Below are positions 55,401 to 64,000 of a stretch of DNA of 64,000 nucleotides, one piece after another. This DNA comes from Silene latifolia (lineage: Eukaryota > Streptophyta > Magnoliopsida > Caryophyllales > Caryophyllaceae), in NCBI RefSeq assembly GCF_048544455.1, contig NC_133534.1, positions 35,464,217 through 35,528,216 on the forward strand, written 5' to 3'. The notes under the pieces are model-generated. The model made no database searches and had not been told where the DNA came from. It was given only the letters and a program-made list of their open reading frames with translations. Every line of letters begins with the position of its first letter. The stretch's first letter is position 1. Position numbers and translations under genes: made by a program.

Positions 55401-57527
55401 TGATGCGTGTCCTTAATATGATGTTTTACACCCTATTTTACACGCATTTCAGAGCTCATTTGTGTAGTTTACGCTACTATTTTCCCTATTTCCGTCTACT
55501 TTTGTGTTTTTGTGTAATATTGCAGAAATGTGAAGAATTCAGCGGAAATCAAGCTGAATCCGTTCCCGAGTACTAGACATATTATTTGACATGAAGTATT
55601 TACTCGGTAAGCAAACTTGGTGCGCGTATTGAGGCTCGAAAGACGAATTCACGAAGCTTTTGGAGCCAAGTACCAGCTAAAGCAGTCGATCGACTAACAC
55701 ACCGGGTCAATCGACCAGTGCGCGATTCCTAAATAAGATCAGAAGCTACTGTTCAGCGAGGTTCAGTCGATCGACTGGTCCTTGTGGTCGATCGACCAAA
55801 CCGTGATTCTGGCGTGAGTTAAAAGGACGAGAATTAGAAAGCCCATTGCAATTAGGTTTGAGGAATAAGAGTTACGTGACATTCCTATATAACGTAACCC
55901 CTTCCTGCTCTTTTAAGGATTCATTCATTCATATTGGGTATTCAATTCACATACCTGGTTTGATAGTTTTCATTAGTTCTAAATAAAGTTATTCTTTTGC
56001 AATTCAGATTCGTTTCTCTTGCCTACTCTATTTCTGGTAATTTTTGCTCTAAGTTTTATTCCTTCTTCGTAATTTAGAACTGCTATTTTAGGTTTCCCAA
56101 AAGCCGAATTCTCGTTTCATGTCAGTTATTTATTTAGTCAATCCAATTATGAATTCAATTGCTTTATTTGTTAATCTTATTGCCGTTATTATCATCATCA
56201 TGAGTAGCTAAATTCAACGTGCTAAGATGTAGGGAACCTGTAGTGTAGGCGGCGTAGATTTCGTAAGCTTGAGTCGCGCCATGGTCGATCGACTGCCTAC
56301 CCTGGTCGATCGACCGGTTCACGTGAGAATAGCTTCGACTTAATTAATTTAATTGCTATTTTTGACGAATCGAGTGCACGCGACTAGTTGAATGCTTAGG
56401 AATTGACCGACCAGATAGATCGAAAGATAGGCAGGGGCGGACGCAGAGATTTCTAACAAGGGGGGCACCCAAAAAAAAAAATTAATCTGATAAATAATAT
56501 TTTAGATTTCCCCCCCATAAAACTAATGTTTTACTTGAAGTAAAAATGAAAAAAATATTTAATTCAGGTAATTTTGTAATCCCATAAATAATATTTTATT
56601 TTGAATTTAAAATAAATATACTTATGGACTATAGGTAATCATAAGATCTCGTATTATATGAAATATTAAATTTTAGTACTAATATAAACAATAAATACAA
56701 GTGGCTCATTGGTTAAGAAGTTGGTGTATTAGCTTGAGGTCTAAGGTTCGAATCCTATAACAATCAATTTTTCCCTACAAATGATCATAACAAGCAGCAA
56801 ATGAGATGGGCCTCGGCCCAAATTACCAAAAAAAATTACTTCACAAAACATAAGCACTAGGAATCGAACCTGAGAACTTGACTTACAAACAGAAATCCTA
56901 ACCAACTAAGCCACATTAAACTTGTGACTTATTTGATCCTTATAAATATTTATTTCTATATTTTCATGGTGGGCACGTGCCCACCCGGGCCAACCCCTGG
57001 ATCCGCCCCTGAAGATAGGGGGGGGGGGATAGACTACTTAATTAAGACGACTAAATTAATAAGATCGAGAGATAAGTTAATTTAGGCTTTTAAGAATCAC
57101 TTTTCAAGGCGAGGGTCAGTACTAGTGATATTAGGGACCCGTAGCTAGATCGGAAGATGCTACCTGTTAAGAATGGACCGAGAGGACTTCTTATTTTCCC
57201 GTCACACGTGATTATCTCAGACTTACCTAGTATACTGCCGTCGAAACTACAGTGAACCGACCATCTTTGCATCCTTTTAATATTTGATTTTATCCATTTT
57301 CTTTAATTGCTTAATTATTTGCCTTAGTTTAGTTTTGATTTTATTGCCATTAGTTATAGAACTGTTCAAATCAACCCCCCCTCCCCCCCCCCATCACAAC
57401 TATTACTTTAGACTAAAATTAGACAACTATTAATTGCATCACCTCTCTGTGGTTCGACCCTGACTACCGCTATCTATAGTAGTAGTTTAGATTATAAATT
57501 TATCTTTGGTACTCTACGACGGTATCA
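55401..57527 (+). repeat. Athila-type 3' LTR with a hAT insertion
   Basis: Same ends as the 5' LTR (TGATGCGTG...GACGGTATCA). After removing the 580-bp hAT element and one copy of its 8-bp target duplication, the length is about 1,539 bp against 1,530 bp for the 5' LTR, with scattered substitutions. Confidence 0.9.
56432..57011. mobile_element. Non-autonomous hAT element in the Athila LTR
   Basis: Starts CAGGGGCGGACGCAG and ends, inverted, CAGGGGCGGATCCAGG. A perfect 8-bp target duplication AAGATAGG flanks it (56424-56431, 57012-57019). Two tRNA-like A/B-box pairs lie inside in opposite orientation: plus strand TGGCTCATTGG (56702) with GGTTCGAATCC (56745), and minus strand TGGCTTAGTTGG (56913-56902) with GGTTCGATTCC (56870-56860). 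No transposase. Same family type as 820-1415. Confidence 0.88.
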
Positions 57528-59235
57528 AAGCCTAAAACTAATTTTAGAAGAAGGAAATACGTTGGTCTTCCCGAGTACATTATTTGCAACTATTGTGGTA
57601 AGAATGGTCATGTCTTCAATGTTTGTAGAAAAAGATTTGATGACATTAACAAGAACATCAAAGTAATAAAGCAAATATGGATTAGGAAAGACACCGTAAG
57701 ATATGTTGATCACAAAAAGGGACCCAAGTTTGTTTGGGTTCCTAAACTTAAAGTCTAATCTTGTGTAGGGCTTGGTGAGAGGCGGCCGCAATTGGTACTT
57801 GGATAGTGGATGCTCTCGTCACATGACGGGTGATAGAAGTCAATTCCTCTCACTTAAAGCATATAATGGTGGCACGGTAAGGTTTGGTGACAACAAAAAG
57901 GGTGAAGTAATTGGCATTGGAAAGGTTGGTAAGTCACCATTACTTTGTGTCGACAACATGCGGCTTGTCAAAGGTTTGAAGCATAATCTCCTTAGCATTT
58001 CTCAACTTTGTGATAAGGGTAATATTGTAGAATTTAGTGCTAATGTGTGTCGGATAATTGATGCAACTACTCATGAATTAATCCTCGAAGGAAGACGTGT
58101 CAAAGACGTGTACTTAACTAATTTGAACACTCTATCCGGTCATACCATGTCTTGCATGAGTGTAATGAACAATGATCCTTGGTTATGGCATAAAAGGTTT
58201 GGTCATGTTAGTACTAAAACTCTTAACACCCTTAAAAGACTCGACTTAGTTGAAGGCATTCCCAATATGAAGTTTGATTTTGATAAAGTGTGTGATGAAT
58301 GTGCTAGAGACAAACATGTTAGAAGTTCCTTTAAATCCAAAAGAATTGTGAGTACATCTCAACCTTTACAACTTCTACATATCGACTTGTGTGGACCAAT
58401 GAGAACTAGAAGTAGAGGTGGTAGTCGTTATGTGTGTGTCATTGTTGATGATTACTCTAGGTTTGTTTGGGCACTCTTCTTAAGCTCTAAGAATGAGGCA
58501 TTTGATGAGTTTCTAATTTGGTTAAGAAAGATTCAAAATAAACTTAATTTAAAACTTGTTTCAATAAGAACCGATCATGGAACCGAATTCGAAAACTCAT
58601 CATTTGGTGCTTATTGTGATGACAATGGTGTAGACCATAACTTCTCGGCTCCTAGAACCCCACAACAAAATGGTGTGGTTGAAAGGATGAATAGGACCCT
58701 TGAAGGTATGGCTAGAACAATGTTATTATGTAGTAAGTTTCCTAAGAACTTTTGGGCCGAAGCGGTAAATACCGCTTGCTACATTCATAATCGTGTCATG
58801 ATAAGGAGTATTTTGAATAAAACTCCCTATGAATTACTACGTGGAAGAAAACCCAACATTTCATATTTTAGATGCTTTGGAAGCAAATGTTTTGTTCATA
58901 ACAATGGTAAAAACAACTTGGGTAAGTTCGATCCACGTAGTGATGAAGGAGTGTTTATTGGGTACTCCGATCATAGCAAGGCCTATAAAGTTTACAATAA
59001 ATGAACCATGTTAATTGAAGAAAGCATCCATGTCATTTTTGATAAATCTAGTGTGCTTGGACAGGTACAAAACGTGGAAGAAGATGATGATGATGATGAG
59101 TTCGAGATTGGTCTTGTTCGAAAAGATTTTATGTTCGAGGAAATAGAAGCTCCCAACGCTGATTTGCAACAACCACAGGGACTGTTACCTTCAAAGGAAA
59201 GCTGCAACTCATGGGGAACACGTGGTACACCTGCT
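57528..59235 (+). pseudogene. pol: SIRE-type Copia late gag, protease and integrase
   Basis: It resumes the SIRE gag with a second zinc knuckle CNYCGKNGHVFNVC (about 57588). From 57772 a long frame gives the protease site WYLDSGCSRHMTG, the pre-integrase HKRFGH block (about 58190), and the integrase core with HIDLCGPM (58378), RTDHGTEF (58568) and the Glu in NGVVERMNRT (about 58680). A TGA at 59002 and a small frame change follow, with an acidic hinge (EEDDDDDEFE) up to the Tat3 insertion at 59235. RT and RNase H are not in the window on this side of the insertion. Confidence 0.88.
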
Positions 59236-61614
59236 TGTAGATACCTCATTTCTGCACCTCCCGCAAACCACCCAGTGATGATTGGACCGCATGTTTGGTA
59301 TGCGGAACGATTTGTGACAGTTCATAAGTTTATCGTCAAGTGATTGCCCAAACACTGATGTCAACCTCTTAATTGTCATCTACGCGCCGATACGGTCGTT
59401 TTGACAGTAATTAGAGTACATTTGGAGTCCGGGCCTAAAACCGTCTTCATTTTCTGATAACCGCTAAATCCCGAGTCAGAATGTTCTGGAATGTTCCGGA
59501 TATTTCTATGCCATATTTCACAATCTTTTAATCTTTGGTAAAGAATTTCCCGTAATATTCATACAAAATATTAAGGAAAATAAGATTATCCCCTTATTCC
59601 ATAAATTAAACACGGAAATCTTTCTTCCGCAGGAGGAAACCACCTGGAAACAGACGCAGCAGGTGCTGCGCCTCTTCCAAGGGACGCAGTGATTGCTGCG
59701 CCTCTTCGCAGGTCCTTTTCTGCGTATTTTTCGTATCTTTTCATATCTTTTCGAGATTCACTTCCGAAGTCTCTCCGAAAACCTTACTTCCTTCCGTGAT
59801 TAGTATAAATAGGAGCCTTCGCTCCTCATATTTCTCACGCGAGTGTCCGCCCTTCTCTTCTCCCTTTGCATTCTAGACCACGTTCTTACTTTTTGGCGTC
59901 TACGTGCTTGAACTTTCGACCACGTAAGCTCGGATCTTTCCGAGTACCAGCCTCGTTTGCATGACCGACCAATTTGACCAACTCCACCATAATCAACTTA
60001 ATTAATCTTAATCGTTTTCCTCTCATGAGGGCACTTTCGTTACATTCGAGTCGAGCATCACTAAACATAAACTTAGTTCATCTCATTTCGTCAAACATGT
60101 AAGTCTGAGGGTGTAAATCTTTTTTTATTTATTTTTATTTACTTTTTGTATCATTAATGTAAGATTTATTTCGAAAGTACTTCTAAAACCGATTTATAAA
60201 ACCATGTTTAAAACCTTTTTTTCACGGTTATCAGAAGACAGACGTCGAGAAAGGACGCAGCAACCGCTGCGCCTCTTCAAAGGGACGCAGCACCTGCTGC
60301 GCCTCTTCGTGAGGCTGCCGCAGTTCCTGCTTCCTTTCTTCTTCCTTCGTCTTTTGTTAATTCGTTTGTTTTTATTTTGTTTTCATTCGTTCTTCGATTC
60401 TTTGATATAACGATTTAAACATAACAATTAAACACATTATTTATCATCATTAGTATTTAATTCGTCGTTAAATCCCGACTTAAATCCCTTATAGCCAATA
60501 TTTGCGGGTTTTCGTCATTAAAATCAATCCGGGTTGTAGAGATTCGATTCTTTCATATCGAGTTTCTGGAATTCGATCTTTGATATATTCCAATCTGTTT
60601 ATCCGTCATTAGTTCTTCATTAATTCATCATATTTAACCTATTTAGTTCACCCATGTCACTAATCAATCTTTCATTCATGTAATTAATTCATCCACATTC
60701 GTTTCATCCATGTTTTATCGCTTTTATGACTCATCCACATGTAATTAATGTATTAAATCACTTTCATCCGAGTCGAATATCATAATCAATCATTAAATTC
60801 ACCCACGAATATTAACGATTTGCAGTTCCGGCTTCACAGCCAGAACTCAGCTTAGGAACGACGCACGCTGATCGTTGCGCCTCTTCCGCAGGGCGATCTG
60901 CTGCTACTGTTCCAGGTTGATTTTTGTCTCTGAACTTTCGTTCTGCCTTGACCTAGTTTAATTAGTTTACGTATATAATTAACTACTATTCGTATTATCG
61001 CCTAATTCCTGTTCGTTTATTTGTTCATTCTTTCTTTCTCAAATTATCAGTTTTAAAAGTATTTTCGACATAAATCAATTAAATCCGATGTAATTATTGT
61101 AATTTTCATTATTTTATTTATTGTATTTCTTTTATCATTGCTTGTATGCCTTCGCATGTAATTGAACCTAAATTCCCGATTCGACCTAATTGCATGATAA
61201 ATTAATTGTTCACCGACTTAGTTTTAATTAACATGCTAGGATTAAAACTTGGATGTTGCATTGGATGCATATAATCGACAATATATCGAGTATAGACAAC
61301 TTCCCTAATCATTAGTAGAGGCCGCTATCGAGGCGGGCGGGATTAGGTGTGCGATCAAAAGAGCTTCCTAATACGTACCCTCACCCCTTACTCCAAATCT
61401 CTGTGAACATCCGTGTTCATTGGCATCCACGAGAGTCATTCTAGACATAGAACGCTAAGGGTAACGAGTGCTTAGTATTCATGTCATTACTTTGTGTCTT
61501 GACGTGGCACGAGGTATTCGAATGGTTTCCAATTTTCCACAATAAATTGGTGGCGACTCCACAAATGCAAACGCTTGTTCTCTCCCCCAAGCGCCCCTTG
61601 GGCCCGCGTCTACA
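59236..61614 (+). repeat. Tat3 5' LTR
   Basis: Ends TGTAGATACC and GCGTCTACA form the inverted TGTAGA...TCTACA termini. A TATA box TATAAATAGG at 59804-59813 probably starts transcription near 59840. Repeats of GGACGCAGCA...GCTGCGCCTCTTC occur at about 59652-59710, 60254-60310 and 60860-60890. Confidence 0.75.
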
Positions 61615-61617
61615 GTT

Positions 61618-61636
61618 TGGCGACTCCGCTGGGGAT
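61618..61636 (+). promoter_or_regulatory. Tat3 primer-binding site (tRNA-Arg)
   Basis: TGGCGACTCCGCTGGGGAT, 3 bp after the LTR, matches the complement of the 3' end of plant tRNA-Arg(ACG) over all 19 bases. Confidence 0.85.
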
Positions 61637-62403
61637 AATACACTTACGTGTAGCCAAGGGTGAAACTTGAACAAGGTTAGGGAATAGTTTGTACAAGACA
61701 ATTGTCGGTTTTCATAACTCGGTCTTCCTAGATCGTTTCATTCGGCCTTCCTAGGCCCAACCCAACCCATTCGACCAATCGTCCCGTCTAAACGATCCTA
61801 ATTCTTATTTGGGCCTAAGGATGGATAGCGATTGACGTCATCCATACCATGGTACTTACTCTTGTTTGTATCAAGGACTTTCACTACTTGAGGAAATGGA
61901 CTAGGAATCGGCCTTACTCTTGTTTGGTACGAGCCTCTCCATAGACTTCGGGTTTGATTGTTCGGTATGGCAACCCACCCTTTAAACCAAAACCCTTTTA
62001 AATGCACTCAGCATCCCGTTATAATGCTTGTATAAATGTTTGTACCTTACGTGATCACCATTTCTAAACGAAACCATGACGATTTTTGTAAAATCAAAAT
62101 CCCTTTAAAATGTAAATTTCGAAAAGGCCAATGATTAGCGCAAAACCGAGTCAAAACTCTGTCCATTTGTTGAGTCAAATTCCGGGCCCAAGCCCATTTC
62201 AAAACCTCACTTCGAGTCCACTCCTACAACTACACTATAGCTGACTAGGGCACACATTTTCAAACTTTGTCATCTTTTCAAAACTCACTCAACACAAGTG
62301 GCACACACCCACTTCACAAGTCAAAAAATTTCTTTCTTAGTAAGTGTGTTAGAATGGTCGATCGTGTTTTGATTCGTCGTCGATCTCTTATCCAGTTTCC
62401 AAG
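61637..62403 (+). other. Tat3 leader between primer site and gag
   Basis: No coding domain; several short ORFs on both strands. Stops upstream in the gag frame (last at 62350-62352) support the ATG at 62404. Confidence 0.5.
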
Positions 62404-64000
62404 ATGCCTGAAACAAGCGACGTGAACTTCAATCAACTCCAAGATAGTAATGATCAAATCCTAACCGCGCTAGCTCAGCTCCAAGTTACTCAAGACCAAG
62501 TGTATGATCGCCTTGACACCATCGAGGGCCGGATCTATGCTGTAGAAACGAGGTTGCCTCCTCGGGAAAGTGAAATCGTTGATGACTTCGTGAATGGATT
62601 CGGGGACGAAAACCCTCTCATGGGTATGAATGCAGCTGAGAAACGACTCCAATACTTAGAGGAGCAATTGATGTATCTTAAAGGGGATGACATTTATAGG
62701 AAGAATAATCGCAAGTATGAGGCCATGAGTTCCAAGTTGCCAACCAACTTCAACATGACGGATATCCCTAAATTCAAGGGGCATGAAAACCCTTTGAATC
62801 ACATCCGTGCCTTCAAGGATTATATGTCTATCAAAGGCATTAAACCCGAGATGTTTTTAAGGATTTTTCCTTCATCTCTTGACACCATCCCAAAGAAATG
62901 GTTCTTCTCTCTAGAACATAAGAAAATCGCTACTTGGGAAGACGCTGCGATCGAGTTTGCTAAGCAATATGCGGATAATGCTGGGATCCAAGTTAACATG
63001 CGCACTTTAGAGGTTCTTACCCAAAATGACAAAGAAGGTTTCACCGACTTCCTAAGTAGGTGGAGGAAGACTAGTACCCAACTTGTTGAACGCCCGGATG
63101 AGGCTACTCTTGTGGAGAAATTCGTGGACAACCTAAAGCCCATCTATGCAAATCATTTGAGATACCAAAACATCAAAACTTTCAAAGACTTAACCGTACT
63201 AGGAACGAGGATTGAAGATGACATCCGTAAAGGGCTCTTGTCCAAAACGGTAGGCCGAGGATATCAAGGCTCAACAAGTCGTTCTTACGGCTCCACTAGC
63301 AAGACTGATGAAGTTAACCTCCTCGAGCCATCCAAGAAGAGTACCCCACCAAGGAAATTTACAAATCTTGGGGACACTTACTCTAATGCTCTAAAAAGGT
63401 TAATGAAACAAGGCAAACTCCAACCCATAGGCCCTACGCCCGAACCTGAAAAGAAATCCAAGTTCTGGGACGAGAATTCATACTGCGAATATCATAGGGG
63501 TAAGGGGCATGACACAGAAAAATGCTACAAATTGAAAAATGTGCTTCAAGACATGATTGAGGATGGTCGACTACCAATACCGCCAGGAGGTAAGCCCAAC
63601 AACACTCAGAATCCTCTTGGAATTCTAGTTATCACAAATGAAGAATCTACCCTAGATTGTTCACACCTCATTTCTCCAGTTGAAGATGAGATCCACGCGA
63701 TCGAGAATGAAAGGTTCTACTCTACCATTTCCCCTACCATTGCCGACTTCATCGCATGGGCAAGGAGTGTGGATAGGCAAGTTTCAGAATTGGAAAATGT
63801 GGTGACAACTTTACATGACCCCAATGCAACACCTAAAGAACACGCGCCACTAATTTTCTCCCAAAATGCTACTATGCAAGAAATAGTCGCCGTGGTTGAT
63901 AAACTAGTCGACCAAGTCACACGATTGGAGGACGAGATCATGAGAATGAGGGAACTAGCTACAGTCAATGGAGTATGGGCCGATGATGATGAAGACGAGT
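62404..64000 (+). CDS. gag: Tat3 Gag (open, runs off the window)
   Basis: The ATG at 62404 (MPETSDVNFNQLQDSNDQIL) opens a frame with no stop through the last base, at least 532 codons. An N-terminal coiled coil (62430-62560) precedes the retrotransposon Gag domain (about 62740-63240: PKFKGHENPLNHIRAFKDYM, then FLSRWRKTSTQLVERPDEAT). A variant zinc knuckle CEYHRGKGHDTEKC with spacing C-X2-H-X4-H-X4-C is at 63484-63525, followed by YKLKNVLQDMIEDGRL. A second coiled coil follows near 63860-63960. This is the only long uninterrupted retrotransposon gene here, suggesting a recent copy. Protease and pol are expected beyond the edge. Confidence 0.8.
   Translation, partial: MPETSDVNFNQLQDSNDQILTALAQLQVTQDQVYDRLDTIEGRIYAVETRLPPRESEIVDDFVNGFGDENPLMGMNAAEKRLQYLEEQLMYLKGDDIYRKNNRKYEAMSSKLPTNFNMTDIPKFKGHENPLNHIRAFKDYMSIKGIKPEMFLRIFPSSLDTIPKKWFFSLEHKKIATWEDAAIEFAKQYADNAGIQVNMRTLEVLTQNDKEGFTDFLSRWRKTSTQLVERPDEATLVEKFVDNLKPIYANHLRYQNIKTFKDLTVLGTRIEDDIRKGLLSKTVGRGYQGSTSRSYGSTSKTDEVNLLEPSKKSTPPRKFTNLGDTYSNALKRLMKQGKLQPIGPTPEPEKKSKFWDENSYCEYHRGKGHDTEKCYKLKNVLQDMIEDGRLPIPPGGKPNNTQNPLGILVITNEESTLDCSHLISPVEDEIHAIENERFYSTISPTIADFIAWARSVDRQVSELENVVTTLHDPNATPKEHAPLIFSQNATMQEIVAVVDKLVDQVTRLEDEIMRMRELATVNGVWADDDEDE

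Larger units (their letters stand above)
48471..57527 (+). mobile_element. Athila-type Ty3/Gypsy element coding only Gag and protease
   Basis: LTRs at 48471-50000 and 55401-57527 (the latter enlarged by a hAT insertion) are flanked by a perfect target duplication AAGCC (48466-48470, 57528-57532). A tRNA-Asp primer site, gag and protease follow the left LTR. No RT, RNase H or integrase motif is found between 53203 and the right LTR, so the element is non-autonomous or an internal deletion. The 3' region ends in a TTTGGGGAAGTT tract typical of Athila elements. It disrupts the gag of a SIRE-type Copia. Confidence 0.88.
44792..59235 (+). mobile_element. SIRE-type Ty1/Copia retrotransposon, interrupted and cut
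   Basis: LTR, tRNA-iMet site, a long gag with a coiled-coil extension, then protease and integrase. The gag is split at 48470 by the Athila-type element and resumes at 57528; the target duplication AAGCC marks the junction. At 59235, in the hinge between integrase and RT, a third Gypsy element begins. The RT, RNase H and the second LTR are not in the window. The large gag with a C-terminal coiled coil is typical of the SIRE lineage. Confidence 0.85.
59236..64000 (+). mobile_element. Tat3: Tat-type Gypsy element, 5' part (continues past the window)
   Basis: A 2.4-kb LTR, a tRNA-Arg primer site and an open gag. The variant zinc knuckle C-X2-H-X4-H-X4-C is shared with Tat1. The element inserted in the SIRE-type Copia hinge. 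The second LTR and pol are outside the window. Confidence 0.8.

Overview
The window looks like nuclear DNA of a flowering plant, probably a eudicot. The evidence is a 16-exon plant kinase gene with GT-AG introns, plant-type Ty3/Gypsy (Tat and Athila type) and Ty1/Copia LTR retrotransposons, Stowaway, hAT and Mutator-like elements, and a tRNA-derived SINE. Recurrent short motifs such as ACTCCGTA hint at Caryophyllales, but this is only a weak impression. There are no prokaryotic features.

Layout. At 86-215 (minus) sits the first exon of a gene for a probably plastid-targeted protein; the rest lies off the left edge. 300-2312 holds small DNA transposons: a TSD-flanked hAT derivative and a head-to-tail pair of GACCCGAAA-rich elements. 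2445-12580 is a complete Tat-type Gypsy element (Tat1) with TSD TGGAT and near-identical LTRs. Its gag-pol is broken, and it carries a four-exon gene on the opposite strand. It landed in a LINE remnant. 13242-15045 is the 3' end of a related, inverted Tat copy (Tat2) carrying a homologous spliced gene. 15243-16715 is a Mutator-like element with a 9-bp TSD, inserted in a second LINE remnant.

17093-25700 (minus) is the one intact host gene: a 565-codon ACT-domain, Raf-like Ser/Thr kinase of the STY8/STY17/STY46 type. Its introns are loaded with transposons; intron 4 alone holds a Stowaway MITE, a SINE, a TRIM-like LTR element and a hAT element. 25.9-35.8 kb is AT-rich intergenic DNA with MITEs, a 3.7-kb foldback-like element (27677-31357) and a 1.8-kb Helitron- or LTR-like block.

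35831-44667 is a complete, decayed Copia element on the minus strand (TSD CTTAT). 44792 onward is a SIRE-type Copia element. It was split at 48470 by an Athila-type Gypsy element (48471-57527, TSD AAGCC) that encodes only Gag and protease, and its integrase/RT hinge was cut at 59235 by a third Gypsy element (Tat3). Tat3 has a 2.4-kb LTR (59236-61614) and an open gag that runs off the window. A hAT derivative sits inside the right LTR of the Athila element.

Primer-binding sites distinguish the families: tRNA-Lys (Tat1), tRNA-Asp (Athila), tRNA-Arg (Tat3) and initiator tRNA-Met (both Copias and the TRIM). The most unusual signals are the conserved spliced antisense gene of the Tat elements, a palindromic TCGATCGA motif shared by unrelated retrotransposons, the Gag-Pro-only Athila element, and the foldback element with tandem TGTTACAGTAAC motifs.
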